In this document: positions 41,692-49,033 of the stretch, piece by piece | Numbering within the stretch: position 1 is the stretch's first letter | How the letters are laid out: every line of letters starts with the position of its first letter | Assembly: GCA_934130405.1 (NCBI GenBank) | Contig: CAKOXX010000003.1 | Span: forward strand, 31,110 to 95,109 | Direction of reading: 5' to 3' | Length of the DNA stretch: 64,000 nt | DNA from: an uncultured Bacilli bacterium | Lineage (GTDB): Bacteria; Bacillota_I; Bacilli_A; RF39; UBA660 | Translations under genes and position numbers: made by a program | Notes under the pieces: model-generated | Seen by the model: the letters and a program-made list of their open reading frames with translations, nothing else | The model's database searches: none | What the model was told of the DNA's origin: nothing

Positions 41692-42486
41692 TTATTTATA
41701 AAGTTTATTTGCTATATCAACAAATATTTTATAATCTAACTGTTCTGCTCTTACACTTAAATCTAGATTATACTTTTCTAAAACTTCACTAACTAATTTT
41801 AAATCGTATTTTTTTAAGTTATTTCTTAGTGTTTTTCTTTTAAATTGAAAGCTATCATGAACTATTTGTTGAAAAAATTCTTCACTCATTAATTTTTCTT
41901 TCGTTTCCTTTGGTTTAAATGATACTACTACGCTATCCACATTTGGTTTGGGAATAAATTCTTCTCTACTTACTAAAAATTCTTTTTTTGTATCAAAGTA
42001 ATATCTTAATAAAACAGTTAATGCACCATATTCTTTCTTTCCTGGTGTAGAAGTAAATCTTTCTCCTACCTCTTTTTGTACCATCATCACAATTTTGCTA
42101 AAATAAAGACCAGAATTTATTAGTTTAAAAAGTATTGGTGTAGTTATATAATAAGGAACATTACTTACAAAATATAAATTTTTATATTGATAATTGGCTA
42201 AGTCTTCTTTAATATCTTGTTGCAAAAAGTCTCCAAAATAGATAGAGATATTATCTGCTCCTCCTAAGTTCCTTATTAATATGTCTTCTAGAGTTTTATC
42301 TATTTCGTAACATAATACTTCGCCTTTATCTTTTAGATATTTAGTTAAGGCTCCTGCTCCTGGTCCTACTTCAATTATCAAAGATTCATCTTTAATATCT
42401 GCTGCCTCTACAATTTTTGCTAATACTTTTTCATTTTTTAAAAAGTTTTGACCAAATTTTTTCTTAAATTGAAATTTTTCATTCAT
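41692..42486 (-). CDS. rsmA: 16S rRNA (adenine1518/1519-N6)-dimethyltransferase RsmA (KsgA)
   Basis: The 264-residue methyltransferase has the KsgA opening FKKKFGQNFLKNEKVLAKIV. The SAM-binding motif I is VGPGAGALTKYL, with an acidic end of strand 2 (CYEIDK). The catalytic N-V-P-Y-Y motif sits in FVSNVPYYITTPILF. It dimethylates two adjacent adenosines in the 3' end hairpin of 16S rRNA. It is followed by yabG 38 bases on, as in B. subtilis. The usual upstream neighbours (rnmV and yabE) are missing; a matrix-fibre locus occupies their place. Confidence 0.95.
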   Translation of the reverse strand: MNEKFQFKKKFGQNFLKNEKVLAKIVEAADIKDESLIIEVGPGAGALTKYLKDKGEVLCYEIDKTLEDILIRNLGGADNISIYFGDFLQQDIKEDLANYQYKNLYFVSNVPYYITTPILFKLINSGLYFSKIVMMVQKEVGERFTSTPGKKEYGALTVLLRYYFDTKKEFLVSREEFIPKPNVDSVVVSFKPKETKEKLMSEEFFQQIVHDSFQFKRKTLRNNLKKYDLKLVSEVLEKYNLDLSVRAEQLDYKIFVDIANKLYK

Positions 42487-42563
42487 ATTAAAACCTCTTT
42501 CTCAATGTTGTTATTATATCATAGATATTTTGTTAAATTTTATAACTTTAACGTATAAAAAAA

Positions 42564-42580
42564 GAAAAGTTTATTTTTTC
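42564..42580 (-). terminator. Weak hairpin at the end of the TasA/SipW operon
   Basis: GAAAA and TTTTC flank a seven-base loop; on the minus strand seven T follow. The stem is short and AT-only apart from its base. It is placed correctly to end the operon before rsmA. Confidence 0.45.
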
Positions 42581-43005
42581 AACTCTTCCTTAGCTGGTTT
42601 AATCATAAATAATATATTAGAAACTGATAAACCATATAGCATTATTTTCATATAAGATATAAATGTATTGAAATAGTTAAAATCAATTCCATAACCATAT
42701 TTTTCATTAAGTACCATATTTTTATCAGCGAATGCTCTATAGCCTACTACTATTATTGTAGTAAAAATTATACATGCTGTTAAATTATAAAATATGTTAT
42801 TATTAACTCCTTTTTGTTTAAATACAAGGTTAATTATGAATAATAAGAAGATAATTAAGAATGGAATAAATTCTGGCAGTAATGTTGCAAAGCTTTTTTC
42901 TAGTCTAACATTCATTCTTACCATTATAAATAAGGTAATTGCAAATGCACCTAATAGTAAAATATATTTCAATACCGCAAATATAATATTTAATATTTTC
43001 TTCAT
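42571..43005 (-). CDS. Small four-helix membrane protein of the TasA/SipW operon
   Basis: The 144-residue protein is predicted to have four membrane segments: IFAVLKYILLLGAFAITLFI, LPEFIPFLIIFLLFIINLVF, FYNLTACIIFTTIIVVGY and YMKIMLYGLSVSNILFMI. The first loop contains Arg and Met residues (VRMNVRLEKS). I do not recognise the family. It is the last gene of a five-gene operon and lies one base from the gene upstream. A role in anchoring or export of the fibre proteins is inferred from the operon alone. Confidence 0.5.
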   Translation of the reverse strand: MKKILNIIFAVLKYILLLGAFAITLFIMVRMNVRLEKSFATLLPEFIPFLIIFLLFIINLVFKQKGVNNNIFYNLTACIIFTTIIVVGYRAFADKNMVLNEKYGYGIDFNYFNTFISYMKIMLYGLSVSNILFMIKPAKEELKK

Positions 43006-43006
43006 A

Positions 43007-43696
43007 TTAACCTCCTATTACTTCGTTATGATACCAATCTGAAAGCTCTACTAAAAGGTCTAACGTATTTTGATAATTTGTATTAATCGAATTATAACTA
43101 TCTTTAGCTAAGAAGAAAATACTTGATCTACTTATATCATTTGTAAAATAATAATTATCGGCATTTTCTAAACTTGAAGTAATATAACCATTACTTGATA
43201 ATTGTTCATTAATAGTTGTTTTGATAAATGGTCTTATATTTTTTAAGCTTTCAATATTAAAACTATTATCTTCATCAATAAAGGTATTTAATTGCATTAC
43301 AACACAGTCATTTAAAATATTATTTTGATAAAATTTTCCTAGTTTATAAACATCTCTTAATTCTACAGTTTGTTTGCTAGCTAATTCTTTATACTCATCA
43401 CTTTCAAACACTTTAACACAATTATTTAATTTTATTTGAATACTATTCATATCATATATATTATTTCTTCCTTGATATGAATTTTGTTGATATGAATTTA
43501 TATTAGTTTTTATTTTTTCTAGTTTTTCTTTTGTTTTTTGATCATTAGCAACTACTTCACTGCTAACATCAATTTTTGTACTCAATTCTTTGTAATGATA
43601 GAAATTTAAAAATAATAGAAAGAAAGAAAAACCAAAAACTAAACCAGTTAGTGCGTAAGCAAATATATTTATATATTCCAATAACATTTTTTTCAT
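43007..43696 (-). CDS. Membrane-anchored extracellular protein of the TasA/SipW operon
   Basis: The 229-residue protein has one N-terminal membrane segment (AYALTGLVFGFSFFLLFLNF) and then about 195 residues outside the membrane. The outside part starts with a coiled-coil-like stretch (TKEKLEKIKTNINSYQQNSY) and has two cysteines about 60 residues apart (LNNCVKV and NDCVVM). It has no TasA-like repeat. Its start overlaps the stop of the 43696 gene by one base. I do not recognise the family. It could be an assembly or capping factor, which is inference from position. Confidence 0.5.
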   Translation of the reverse strand: MKKMLLEYINIFAYALTGLVFGFSFFLLFLNFYHYKELSTKIDVSSEVVANDQKTKEKLEKIKTNINSYQQNSYQGRNNIYDMNSIQIKLNNCVKVFESDEYKELASKQTVELRDVYKLGKFYQNNILNDCVVMQLNTFIDEDNSFNIESLKNIRPFIKTTINEQLSSNGYITSSLENADNYYFTNDISRSSIFFLAKDSYNSINTNYQNTLDLLVELSDWYHNEVIGG

Positions 43697-44211
43697 TAAT
43701 TATTCTCCTTTACTATTATATTAACTTTATAGGCATAACTTTTATTTTCCCAAGTACCTTTTTCAACTGAATCTGGTATATATACTTTAAGTTCATAATT
43801 ATTAGTCTTACCAGCTATAACATATCTTTCATCTAAGATATTGTTTTTTACTTTTGCTAAGTTTCCTTTTTTTATAATTTTGCCATTAAGTAATAATTCA
43901 TAATTTAACTGACTTTTAGAAAGTTTTGCTTCCGTAATGTTTACTTCTTCAAAAACAACTTTATAAGAACTTTTAAAATCATTTACATTTTTTATACTAA
44001 ATTTATAATTTGGAACAGATTGTGCTTCGCTTTCAGTCATTGGTACCAAGTTTTCATTTAATGCTACTTCGTCACTTTCTTTTTGAACCTGCAAAGTATT
44101 TATTTTTCCAATATCACCGTAGTAAAAAACCTTATACCAAAGAAATGATGTACAAATTACAAAAGCAAAAAGAAGAATTCCTCCCAAAGCAAGAAATATT
44201 TTCTTTGTCAT
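43696..44211 (-). CDS. TasA-related, membrane-tethered accessory protein
   Basis: The 171-residue protein has an N-terminal membrane segment (IFLALGGILLFAFVICTSFL) and an extracellular beta domain. The phrase ENLVPMTESEAQSVPNYKFS matches the N-A-x-P-M-T-D-x-x-G segment of the TasA-like proteins, and NNYELKVYIPDSV with SYAYKVNIIV the final two strands. It is therefore a diverged relative that lacks a clear SipW cleavage site and may stay in the membrane. It could play the role that TapA has in Bacillus, a fibre anchor or assembly factor, but there is no TapA sequence similarity. It overlaps sipW by one base. Confidence 0.55.
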   Translation of the reverse strand: MTKKIFLALGGILLFAFVICTSFLWYKVFYYGDIGKINTLQVQKESDEVALNENLVPMTESEAQSVPNYKFSIKNVNDFKSSYKVVFEEVNITEAKLSKSQLNYELLLNGKIIKKGNLAKVKNNILDERYVIAGKTNNYELKVYIPDSVEKGTWENKSYAYKVNIIVKENN

Positions 44212-45020
44212 TATCTATATCTTCTCCTTTCTGTTTTTGTATTACTATCTACCTTTTTTGACTTTTCTTTTGATTTTTTTTGCGTTGATATTTCTTTATC
44301 TTTATTTTTTTCTTTTAATTGTTCTTTCTTTTCTTTTAGTTCTTCTTTATTTTTGCTTTCTTTTTGATTATTAGGATCATTTTTAATTGTCTTAATTATT
44401 TTAATTATGTCTGCTCCAATAATTCCTACTGTAGGAACAATAATTAACAAGACCCATCCTACTACACTACTTAATATGTATTGTATATACCCAAGTTTTG
44501 GTAAACGTATAAGAACTTTTCCATAAATAGTGTCAAAGGTTTGTCGTGAGGCATCTTCTGTGTTATTAGCATCTCCCTTTGTTGTAAATAGATACTTACC
44601 ATCATCTGTCTTTTCTATTTTTCTTACTCTGTGTGTAACCGTTACTCCAGAACTACGATAATCTGTTGAGTTAAAGGTTATTACGTCTCCGACTTTTATA
44701 TTTGATGGATCCTTTACTCTCATTGTTACAATTACATCCAATACATTTATATTTGGCACCATACTTGGGCTTACTATTGTATAGGCCGATACCAATGGCG
44801 GTTTGGTTACACCTTTTTTTAAATTATTTCGTTGGTCTAAAAAGTTTACAATTATTAGCAAAAAAACTAAAATCATTATTAATAAAACTGAATACATAAT
44901 AACTGTAAATATATAGTGTACTATTCTTTTCAATTTCTCAAAAAAAGAAAGATTAGAAAATGGTACTGTAATAGCTATTTCATTATCTTTCAAATTTATC
45001 ACCCGCTTATCATTCTCCAC
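44211..45020 (-). CDS. sipW: SipW-type (ER/archaeal-like) signal peptidase I
   Basis: The 269-residue S26 signal peptidase has a membrane segment at about residues 32-58. The catalytic Ser lies in SPSMVPNINVLDVI. The second catalytic residue is a His (VTHRVRKI) instead of the bacterial Lys, which defines the ER-type SipW subgroup. Later motifs are FTTKGDANNTEDA and GYIQYILSSVVGW, a second membrane segment. A highly charged C-terminal tail of about 70 residues (KESKNKEELKEKKEQLKEKN) is unusual. In B. subtilis SipW processes TasA and TapA; here it sits in an operon with TasA-like proteins. Confidence 0.9.
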   Translation of the reverse strand: MENDKRVINLKDNEIAITVPFSNLSFFEKLKRIVHYIFTVIMYSVLLIMILVFLLIIVNFLDQRNNLKKGVTKPPLVSAYTIVSPSMVPNINVLDVIVTMRVKDPSNIKVGDVITFNSTDYRSSGVTVTHRVRKIEKTDDGKYLFTTKGDANNTEDASRQTFDTIYGKVLIRLPKLGYIQYILSSVVGWVLLIIVPTVGIIGADIIKIIKTIKNDPNNQKESKNKEELKEKKEQLKEKNKDKEISTQKKSKEKSKKVDSNTKTERRRYR

Positions 45021-45066
45021 TATTATAAGTGTATCACATCTTTATTTTTTTTAAAATAGAAGTTTA

Positions 45067-45699
45067 TTATTTAGATTTGGCTTTAGCATTAGCATGAAGT
45101 GATACTTGAACTGTAAATGTTTTTTGAGTTGCATCAACTTTAGTATTTTCATCTACCCACATTCTAAAGCGATAGTTATCAGTTTTACTTGTATCAACTG
45201 TATTTTTATATAACAACATTGTTCCTTTTTCACTTCCAATAGTTGTTGTTGAAGTTAACGGAACAAAATGTTGAGGTTTCATTACTTCTTCATATTCTCC
45301 ACCAATTTTCTTTTCTAAATATAGTTTTACTTCATTATTTTTTAATGTTGATGTGTCTTGCTTTTGTCCAGAGATTTCATATGTGATAGCTGCATTTCCT
45401 TGAATAGTTGATGTTACACTAAAATCAAAATATTGATTAGTTCCAGACATTGCTTTACCACTTTCGTCTGTCATCGGCATTGCATTAGTAATCGTTATTC
45501 CGTTAGTATCTTCTGTATAGTCTAGTGATATTCTTCCAGTCGTAATAGAGTTGGTTTTGTCTCCTTTTTTTGTCACTGTTACTGATATGGCAGATATTCC
45601 TATTACTAGTAAAATTAAGAGTAATAAAATAATAAGTACAAAATATAATTTTTCTCTTTTTTCCTCTTTTAGTTCTTCTTTATTTTCTTCTTTTTTCAT
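45067..45699 (-). CDS. TasA/camelysin-like secreted protein 4 (operon leader)
   Basis: This is a TasA-like precursor of about 210 residues. The start is set at the ATG at 45697-45699 (MKKEENKEELKEEKREKL). The N-terminus is longer and more acidic-basic than in paralogues 1-3, followed by a hydrophobic stretch (YFVLIILLLLILLVIGISAI) and a mature part beginning TVTKKGDKTNSITTGRI. The conserved block GITITNAMPMTDESGKAMSG and the end MWVDENTKVDATQKTFTVQV match the others. It is the first gene of the operon with sipW and has its own promoter at 45727-45755. Confidence 0.8.
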   Translation of the reverse strand: MKKEENKEELKEEKREKLYFVLIILLLLILLVIGISAISVTVTKKGDKTNSITTGRISLDYTEDTNGITITNAMPMTDESGKAMSGTNQYFDFSVTSTIQGNAAITYEISGQKQDTSTLKNNEVKLYLEKKIGGEYEEVMKPQHFVPLTSTTTIGSEKGTMLLYKNTVDTSKTDNYRFRMWVDENTKVDATQKTFTVQVSLHANAKAKSK

Positions 45700-45726
45700 A
45701 AACCAAGACACTCCTATTCTGTTTAA

Positions 45727-45755
45727 ATTGTAGCATACTTTCATTTTATGGTAAA
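45727..45755 (-). promoter_or_regulatory. Promoter of the TasA4-sipW operon
   Basis: Minus strand: TTTACC (45750-45755), a 17-base spacer and TACAAT (45727-45732), in the short gap between the terminator of the preceding gene and this operon. Confidence 0.55.
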
Positions 45756-45760
45756 GAAAA

Positions 45761-45782
45761 AAGTGTCAGAGATTAGACACTT
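45761..45782 (-). terminator. Terminator after TasA-like gene 3
   Basis: AAGTGTC (45761-45767) pairs perfectly with GACACTT (45776-45782); on the minus strand a run of six T follows. The same hairpin sequence, AGTGTC-N8-GACACT, is found behind the other two genes of the tandem set. Confidence 0.9.
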
Positions 45783-45793
45783 AACTATATTTA

Positions 45794-46396
45794 TTATTGA
45801 GCATTTGCTTTTCCGTATACATTTACTCTTAGCTTATATGATTGCTTAGTACTTGTATTAGTATATGTATCAGCAACCCACATTCTTAAACGATAACTAG
45901 TTGTTGTTGATGTTTTTGTACTTCCTGATACCAATACAAATTGACCAGTTGGAGCTCCACTGGCTTCATTGGAAGCTGTTGGAGTTAGGTTTGATACTAA
46001 TGTTGGAGCTAACACTACTTTGCTATCATCTCCACTAGTTAGGTATACTTTGATTCCAGAATTTAAAGACGAACTTGCAGAATCAATTGAAGCTGTTATA
46101 GCATAATTAATTGTTGCAGTACCTTGAACAGTTGATGTCACTGTAAAGTCAAAAGTATTATTAGTACCAGTCAATTTTTTTCCAGAATCATCAGTCATTG
46201 GTAAAGCATCAGTTAGAGCTATACCATTTGTTGGTTCACTATAACTCATTGTAATAGTACCTGTTGTAACTGTATTTACTTTTGTACCTGTCTTTGAATA
46301 AGTGAATGCTGCAAATGATACACCAACTAAAGCAACCACTAAAATTGCAACTCCTAAGATGGAAACTAGAATCTGTTTTGAATTATTTTCGCTCAT
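45794..46396 (-). CDS. TasA/camelysin-like secreted protein 3
   Basis: The precursor of about 200 residues starts at the ATG at 46394-46396 (MSENNSKQILVSILGVAIL), directly after AAGGAGG. The SipW-type signal has the core VSILGVAILVVALVGVSFAA and the mature part begins FTYSKTGTKVNTVTTGT. A block SYSEPTNGIALTDALPMTDD follows, then beta strands ending in RLRMWVADTYTNTSTKQSY. In family M73 (camelysin/TasA) such proteins form extracellular fibres. It has its own promoter and terminator. Sequence identity with the two upstream paralogues is high in the N-terminal half. Confidence 0.87.
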   Translation of the reverse strand: MSENNSKQILVSILGVAILVVALVGVSFAAFTYSKTGTKVNTVTTGTITMSYSEPTNGIALTDALPMTDDSGKKLTGTNNTFDFTVTSTVQGTATINYAITASIDSASSSLNSGIKVYLTSGDDSKVVLAPTLVSNLTPTASNEASGAPTGQFVLVSGSTKTSTTTSYRLRMWVADTYTNTSTKQSYKLRVNVYGKANAQ

Positions 46397-46419
46397 TTGT
46401 CTAACCTCCTTACAATATA

Positions 46420-46449
46420 AAGATATCACAAATATTAGGAAATTAACAA
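46420..46449 (-). promoter_or_regulatory. Promoter of TasA-like gene 3
   Basis: Minus strand: TTGTTA (46444-46449), an 18-base spacer and TATCTT (46420-46425). Spacer end and -10 (TTTGTGATATCTTTATATTG) are the same as in front of gene 2. Confidence 0.65.
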
Positions 46450-46469
46450 GTAAATTTTTCACAAAAGAA

Positions 46470-46493
46470 AAAGTGTCAGTAATTAGACACTTT
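46470..46493 (-). terminator. Terminator after TasA-like gene 2
   Basis: AAAGTGTC (46470-46477) and GACACTTT (46486-46493) form a perfect stem, followed by T residues on the minus strand. Confidence 0.9.
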
Positions 46494-46502
46494 TATAGGT
46501 TA

Positions 46503-47105
46503 TTATTTAGCAGGTGCTTGTCCATAAACATTGACTTTTAAAACATATTTTTGTTGTGTTGATGGAGCTGTATAATCATCTGCAACCCACATTCTTAAAC
46601 GATATTCTTCTGTTTTTGTTGCACTATAAGTACCAGTCTTTAAGATATATTGACCAGCAGGTGCTCCAGCAGCGTTTCCAGTAGTTGTTGTAGTTAATGC
46701 ACTAACTTTAGTTGGTGCAAGAATCTGAGCATCTTCTTGATCTGTTAAATATACTTTAACACCGCTATCTGCTACTGTACATTCATCACCTTTTACAGCT
46801 GTAATAGCATAGTTGATAGTTGTACTACCACTAACTGTAGCTGCTACAGTAAAGTCAAATGTATTATTATTACCTGTTAATGCTTTACCAGCTGTATCTG
46901 TGATAGGAAGTGCATTAGTTAAGTTAATACCATTTGTTGGTTCACTATAACTCATTGTAATAGTACCTGTTGTAATTGTATTTGCTACTGTACCAGTTTT
47001 TGAATAACTAAATGCAGCGAATGAAATTCCTACTACAGCTACTATTAAAATTGCAACTCCTAAAATAGAAACAAGAACTTGCTTTGATGAATTAGTATTG
47101 TTCAT
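46503..47105 (-). CDS. TasA/camelysin-like secreted protein 2
   Basis: The 200-residue precursor starts MNNTNSSKQVLVSILGVAIL, then the hydrophobic core and cleavage region ISFAAFSYSKTGTVANTITT. The mature protein contains SYSEPTNGINLTNALPITDT, a likely beta-sandwich core, and the C-terminal YRLRMWVADDYTAPSTQQKY. It is nearly identical in its first 80 residues to protein 1. A single Cys occurs in the middle (GDECTVADSG), absent from protein 1. It should be cleaved by the SipW-type peptidase encoded 1.5 kb downstream. It is a single-gene unit. Confidence 0.87.
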   Translation of the reverse strand: MNNTNSSKQVLVSILGVAILIVAVVGISFAAFSYSKTGTVANTITTGTITMSYSEPTNGINLTNALPITDTAGKALTGNNNTFDFTVAATVSGSTTINYAITAVKGDECTVADSGVKVYLTDQEDAQILAPTKVSALTTTTTGNAAGAPAGQYILKTGTYSATKTEEYRLRMWVADDYTAPSTQQKYVLKVNVYGQAPAK

Positions 47106-47130
47106 CTTTGTCTAACCTCCTTACAATATA

Positions 47131-47160
47131 AAGATATCACAAAGATATATAATTTAACAA
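47131..47160 (-). promoter_or_regulatory. Promoter of TasA-like gene 2
   Basis: Minus strand: TTGTTA (47155-47160), an 18-base spacer and TATCTT (47131-47136). It matches the gene 3 promoter in both hexamers and spacing. Confidence 0.65.
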
Positions 47161-47182
47161 GTGTTTTTTTTAAAACAAAGAA

Positions 47183-47206
47183 AAAGTGTCAGAGATTAGA
47201 CACTTT
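47183..47206 (-). terminator. Terminator after TasA-like gene 1
   Basis: AAAGTGTC (47183-47190) and GACACTTT (47199-47206) form a perfect stem with the same loop (AGAGATTA) as the one behind gene 3. Confidence 0.9.
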
Positions 47207-47216
47207 AATAGTTAAA

Positions 47217-47852
47217 CTATTGAGCTTTTGCAGCACCATAAACATTAACTTTTAAGATATATTTATGTTGAGCAGCAAATTCTGTAGTGTTTGTACCATC
47301 AGATTGTTTACCATAGTTGGCATCTACCCACATTCTTAAACGATATTGTTCTTTAGTAGTTGCTGTATAGTTACCTTCTTTTAGAAGATATTGTCCATCA
47401 GTAGCTCCTGAAGCATGGCTACTAGTTTTTGGTAATGCAGATACTAATTTAGGTTCAAATACAGCTGTTTCAGCTTCTCCGTTTAATGAAGTTAAATAAA
47501 CCTTAATTCCTGAATCTAGAACATCACTAGCAGCATCTTTTACAGCAGTTATTGCATAACTAATGTTAGTATTACCAGCAATAGTAGCATTTACTGTAAA
47601 ATCAAAAGTGTTATTATCACCACTTAATGCTTTACCAGCTTCATCTGTGATAGGAAGAGCATCTGTTAAATTGATACCATTTGTTGGTTCACTATAACTC
47701 ATTGTAATAGTACCTGTTGTAATTGTATTTGATACTTCACCAGCTTTTGAATAACTAAATGCAGCAAATGAAATTCCTACTACAGCTACTACTAAGATAG
47801 CAACTCCTAATACAGATAATAGAATTTGCTTTGATGAATTGTTATTGTTCAT
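47217..47852 (-). CDS. TasA/camelysin-like secreted protein 1
   Basis: The 211-residue precursor has the N-terminus MNNNNSSKQILLSVLGVAIL and a SipW-type signal, then ISFAAFSYSKAGEVSNTITT. The conserved core is NGINLTDALPITDEAGKALS, and the end reads YRLRMWVDANYGKQSDGTNT with extra residues before HKYILKVNVYG. It is the first of three tandem near-identical genes. A ribosome site AAAGGAGG precedes the start. The family M73 includes camelysin and TasA; TasA forms the amyloid-like fibres of Bacillus biofilms. The metal-binding residues once proposed for camelysin are not clear here, so a structural role is more likely. Confidence 0.87.
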   Translation of the reverse strand: MNNNNSSKQILLSVLGVAILVVAVVGISFAAFSYSKAGEVSNTITTGTITMSYSEPTNGINLTDALPITDEAGKALSGDNNTFDFTVNATIAGNTNISYAITAVKDAASDVLDSGIKVYLTSLNGEAETAVFEPKLVSALPKTSSHASGATDGQYLLKEGNYTATTKEQYRLRMWVDANYGKQSDGTNTTEFAAQHKYILKVNVYGAAKAQ

Positions 47853-47878
47853 CTTCGTCTAACCTCCTTTACAATACA

Positions 47879-47907
47879 AATATAACACAGTTAATAAGTC
47901 AAGGCAA
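47879..47907 (-). promoter_or_regulatory. Promoter of TasA-like gene 1
   Basis: Minus strand: TTGCCT (47902-47907), a 17-base spacer and TATATT (47879-47884). It differs from the promoters of genes 2 and 3, so expression may differ. It lies in the gap after tatD. Confidence 0.6.
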
Positions 47908-47924
47908 GATGTATTTTGCATTTT

Positions 47925-48680
47925 TTAGTGGAGCTTTGTAAACAAAGACAGAGCATTTTTTGTTGTTTTATTTGCAATAATATTTATATCTAAATTTAGT
48001 TCGTTAGCTATAAATTCAGCTATTATTGGGATATTTTTAGATGTATTTATTTTTCCTCTATATGGAACTGGAGAAAGGTAAGGACTATCTGTTTCTAAAA
48101 CAACATTTTCTAATGACAATTGTTTTATTGTATCTTTTAAATGACAATTTTTGAATGTTACGACTCCGCCAATTCCTAATAGATATCCCATTTTTATATA
48201 CTGACAAGCAGTTTCATAACTTCCACTAAAACAATGAATTATTCCTTTTACTTTATATTTTTTTAGAATGGTTATAGTATCATTTGTGGCTTCTCTTGTG
48301 TGGATAACTACTGGTAAATTGTACTTTTCTGCTAAGTTTAATTGTTTTTCAAATAATTCTTTTTGTTTTTCTTTATTTTCAGTAGAATAGTGATAATCTA
48401 AGCCTATTTCACCAATACCAACTATTTTATTATTTAATAATAATTTTTCCAATTTTTGCAAATCTATATCTATAATTCCTTCTGCTTCTTCTGGATGATA
48501 CCCAATTGTAGCATAAACTTCCGGATAAGTATTAATTATCTCCATTGTCTCATCTAAATCTTCTCTAGTACAGCCAGAAATAATAATTTTTTCTACTTCG
48601 GCTTTTTTAGCTTCTTCTACTACTTTTGTAATATCATTATAATCTTTTTTACTTAAATGGCAGTGTGTATCTATAAACAT
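47925..48680 (-). CDS. tatD: TatD-family metal-dependent DNase/hydrolase
   Basis: The 251-residue TIM-barrel hydrolase has all family metal ligands: MFIDTHCHLS at the start (H-x-H), IGEIGLDYHYS with Glu and Asp, VIHTREA, GIIHCFSGS, and LETDSPYLSPVPYRG. TatD proteins are Mg-dependent nucleases, possibly with D-aminoacyl or quality-control roles. It is the orthologue of B. subtilis YabD, which follows metS. It is followed by the TasA-like genes where yabE and rnmV would be expected. Confidence 0.92.
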   Translation of the reverse strand: MFIDTHCHLSKKDYNDITKVVEEAKKAEVEKIIISGCTREDLDETMEIINTYPEVYATIGYHPEEAEGIIDIDLQKLEKLLLNNKIVGIGEIGLDYHYSTENKEKQKELFEKQLNLAEKYNLPVVIHTREATNDTITILKKYKVKGIIHCFSGSYETACQYIKMGYLLGIGGVVTFKNCHLKDTIKQLSLENVVLETDSPYLSPVPYRGKINTSKNIPIIAEFIANELNLDINIIANKTTKNALSLFTKLH

Positions 48681-48742
48681 ATTTTATTCCTTCAAACTTT
48701 CTTTTTGTAATATAATTGTTTTTATTAAACTTAATAAAAGAA

Positions 48743-48769
48743 AATAGTCTACCTATTTAGTAAACTATT
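48743..48769 (-). terminator. Rho-independent terminator after the small membrane protein gene
   Basis: AATAGTCTAC and GTAAACTATT pair with one G-T type mismatch around a seven-base loop; on the minus strand TTTTC and T residues follow. Confidence 0.7.
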
Positions 48770-48934
48770 CTTATTTTTCTTTTTATAAATGCAAATTCTT
48801 ATAAAATAAACAGTCAAAAATATGGCATAAGATATATCTAATATATTGCGTCCATCAATTGCGGTAATTACAACACCAATATATAGCAATATAAATGCCA
48901 TGTGACATATTCCAATACCTCTTGATTCATCCAT
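48749..48934 (-). CDS. Small two-helix membrane protein
   Basis: The 61-residue protein has two hydrophobic segments, MAFILLYIGVVITAI and ILDISYAIFLTVYFIRICIY, with a basic C-terminus (KKKNKNSLLNR). No family is recognised. It has its own terminator, and lies between metG and tatD, which are adjacent in B. subtilis. A strong ribosome site is not obvious (GAAGAGGTT about nine bases upstream is acceptable). It may be a genuine small membrane protein, with moderate confidence only. Confidence 0.5.
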   Translation of the reverse strand: MDESRGIGICHMAFILLYIGVVITAIDGRNILDISYAIFLTVYFIRICIYKKKNKNSLLNR

Positions 48935-49033
48935 AAAAAGTAACCTCTTCCTATACTACCCATATTAGAAATATACCATTTTTTGGAAAAAATCAATAAT
49001 GTATTTTTCAATTTTTTATTAGTTTACATTTTT

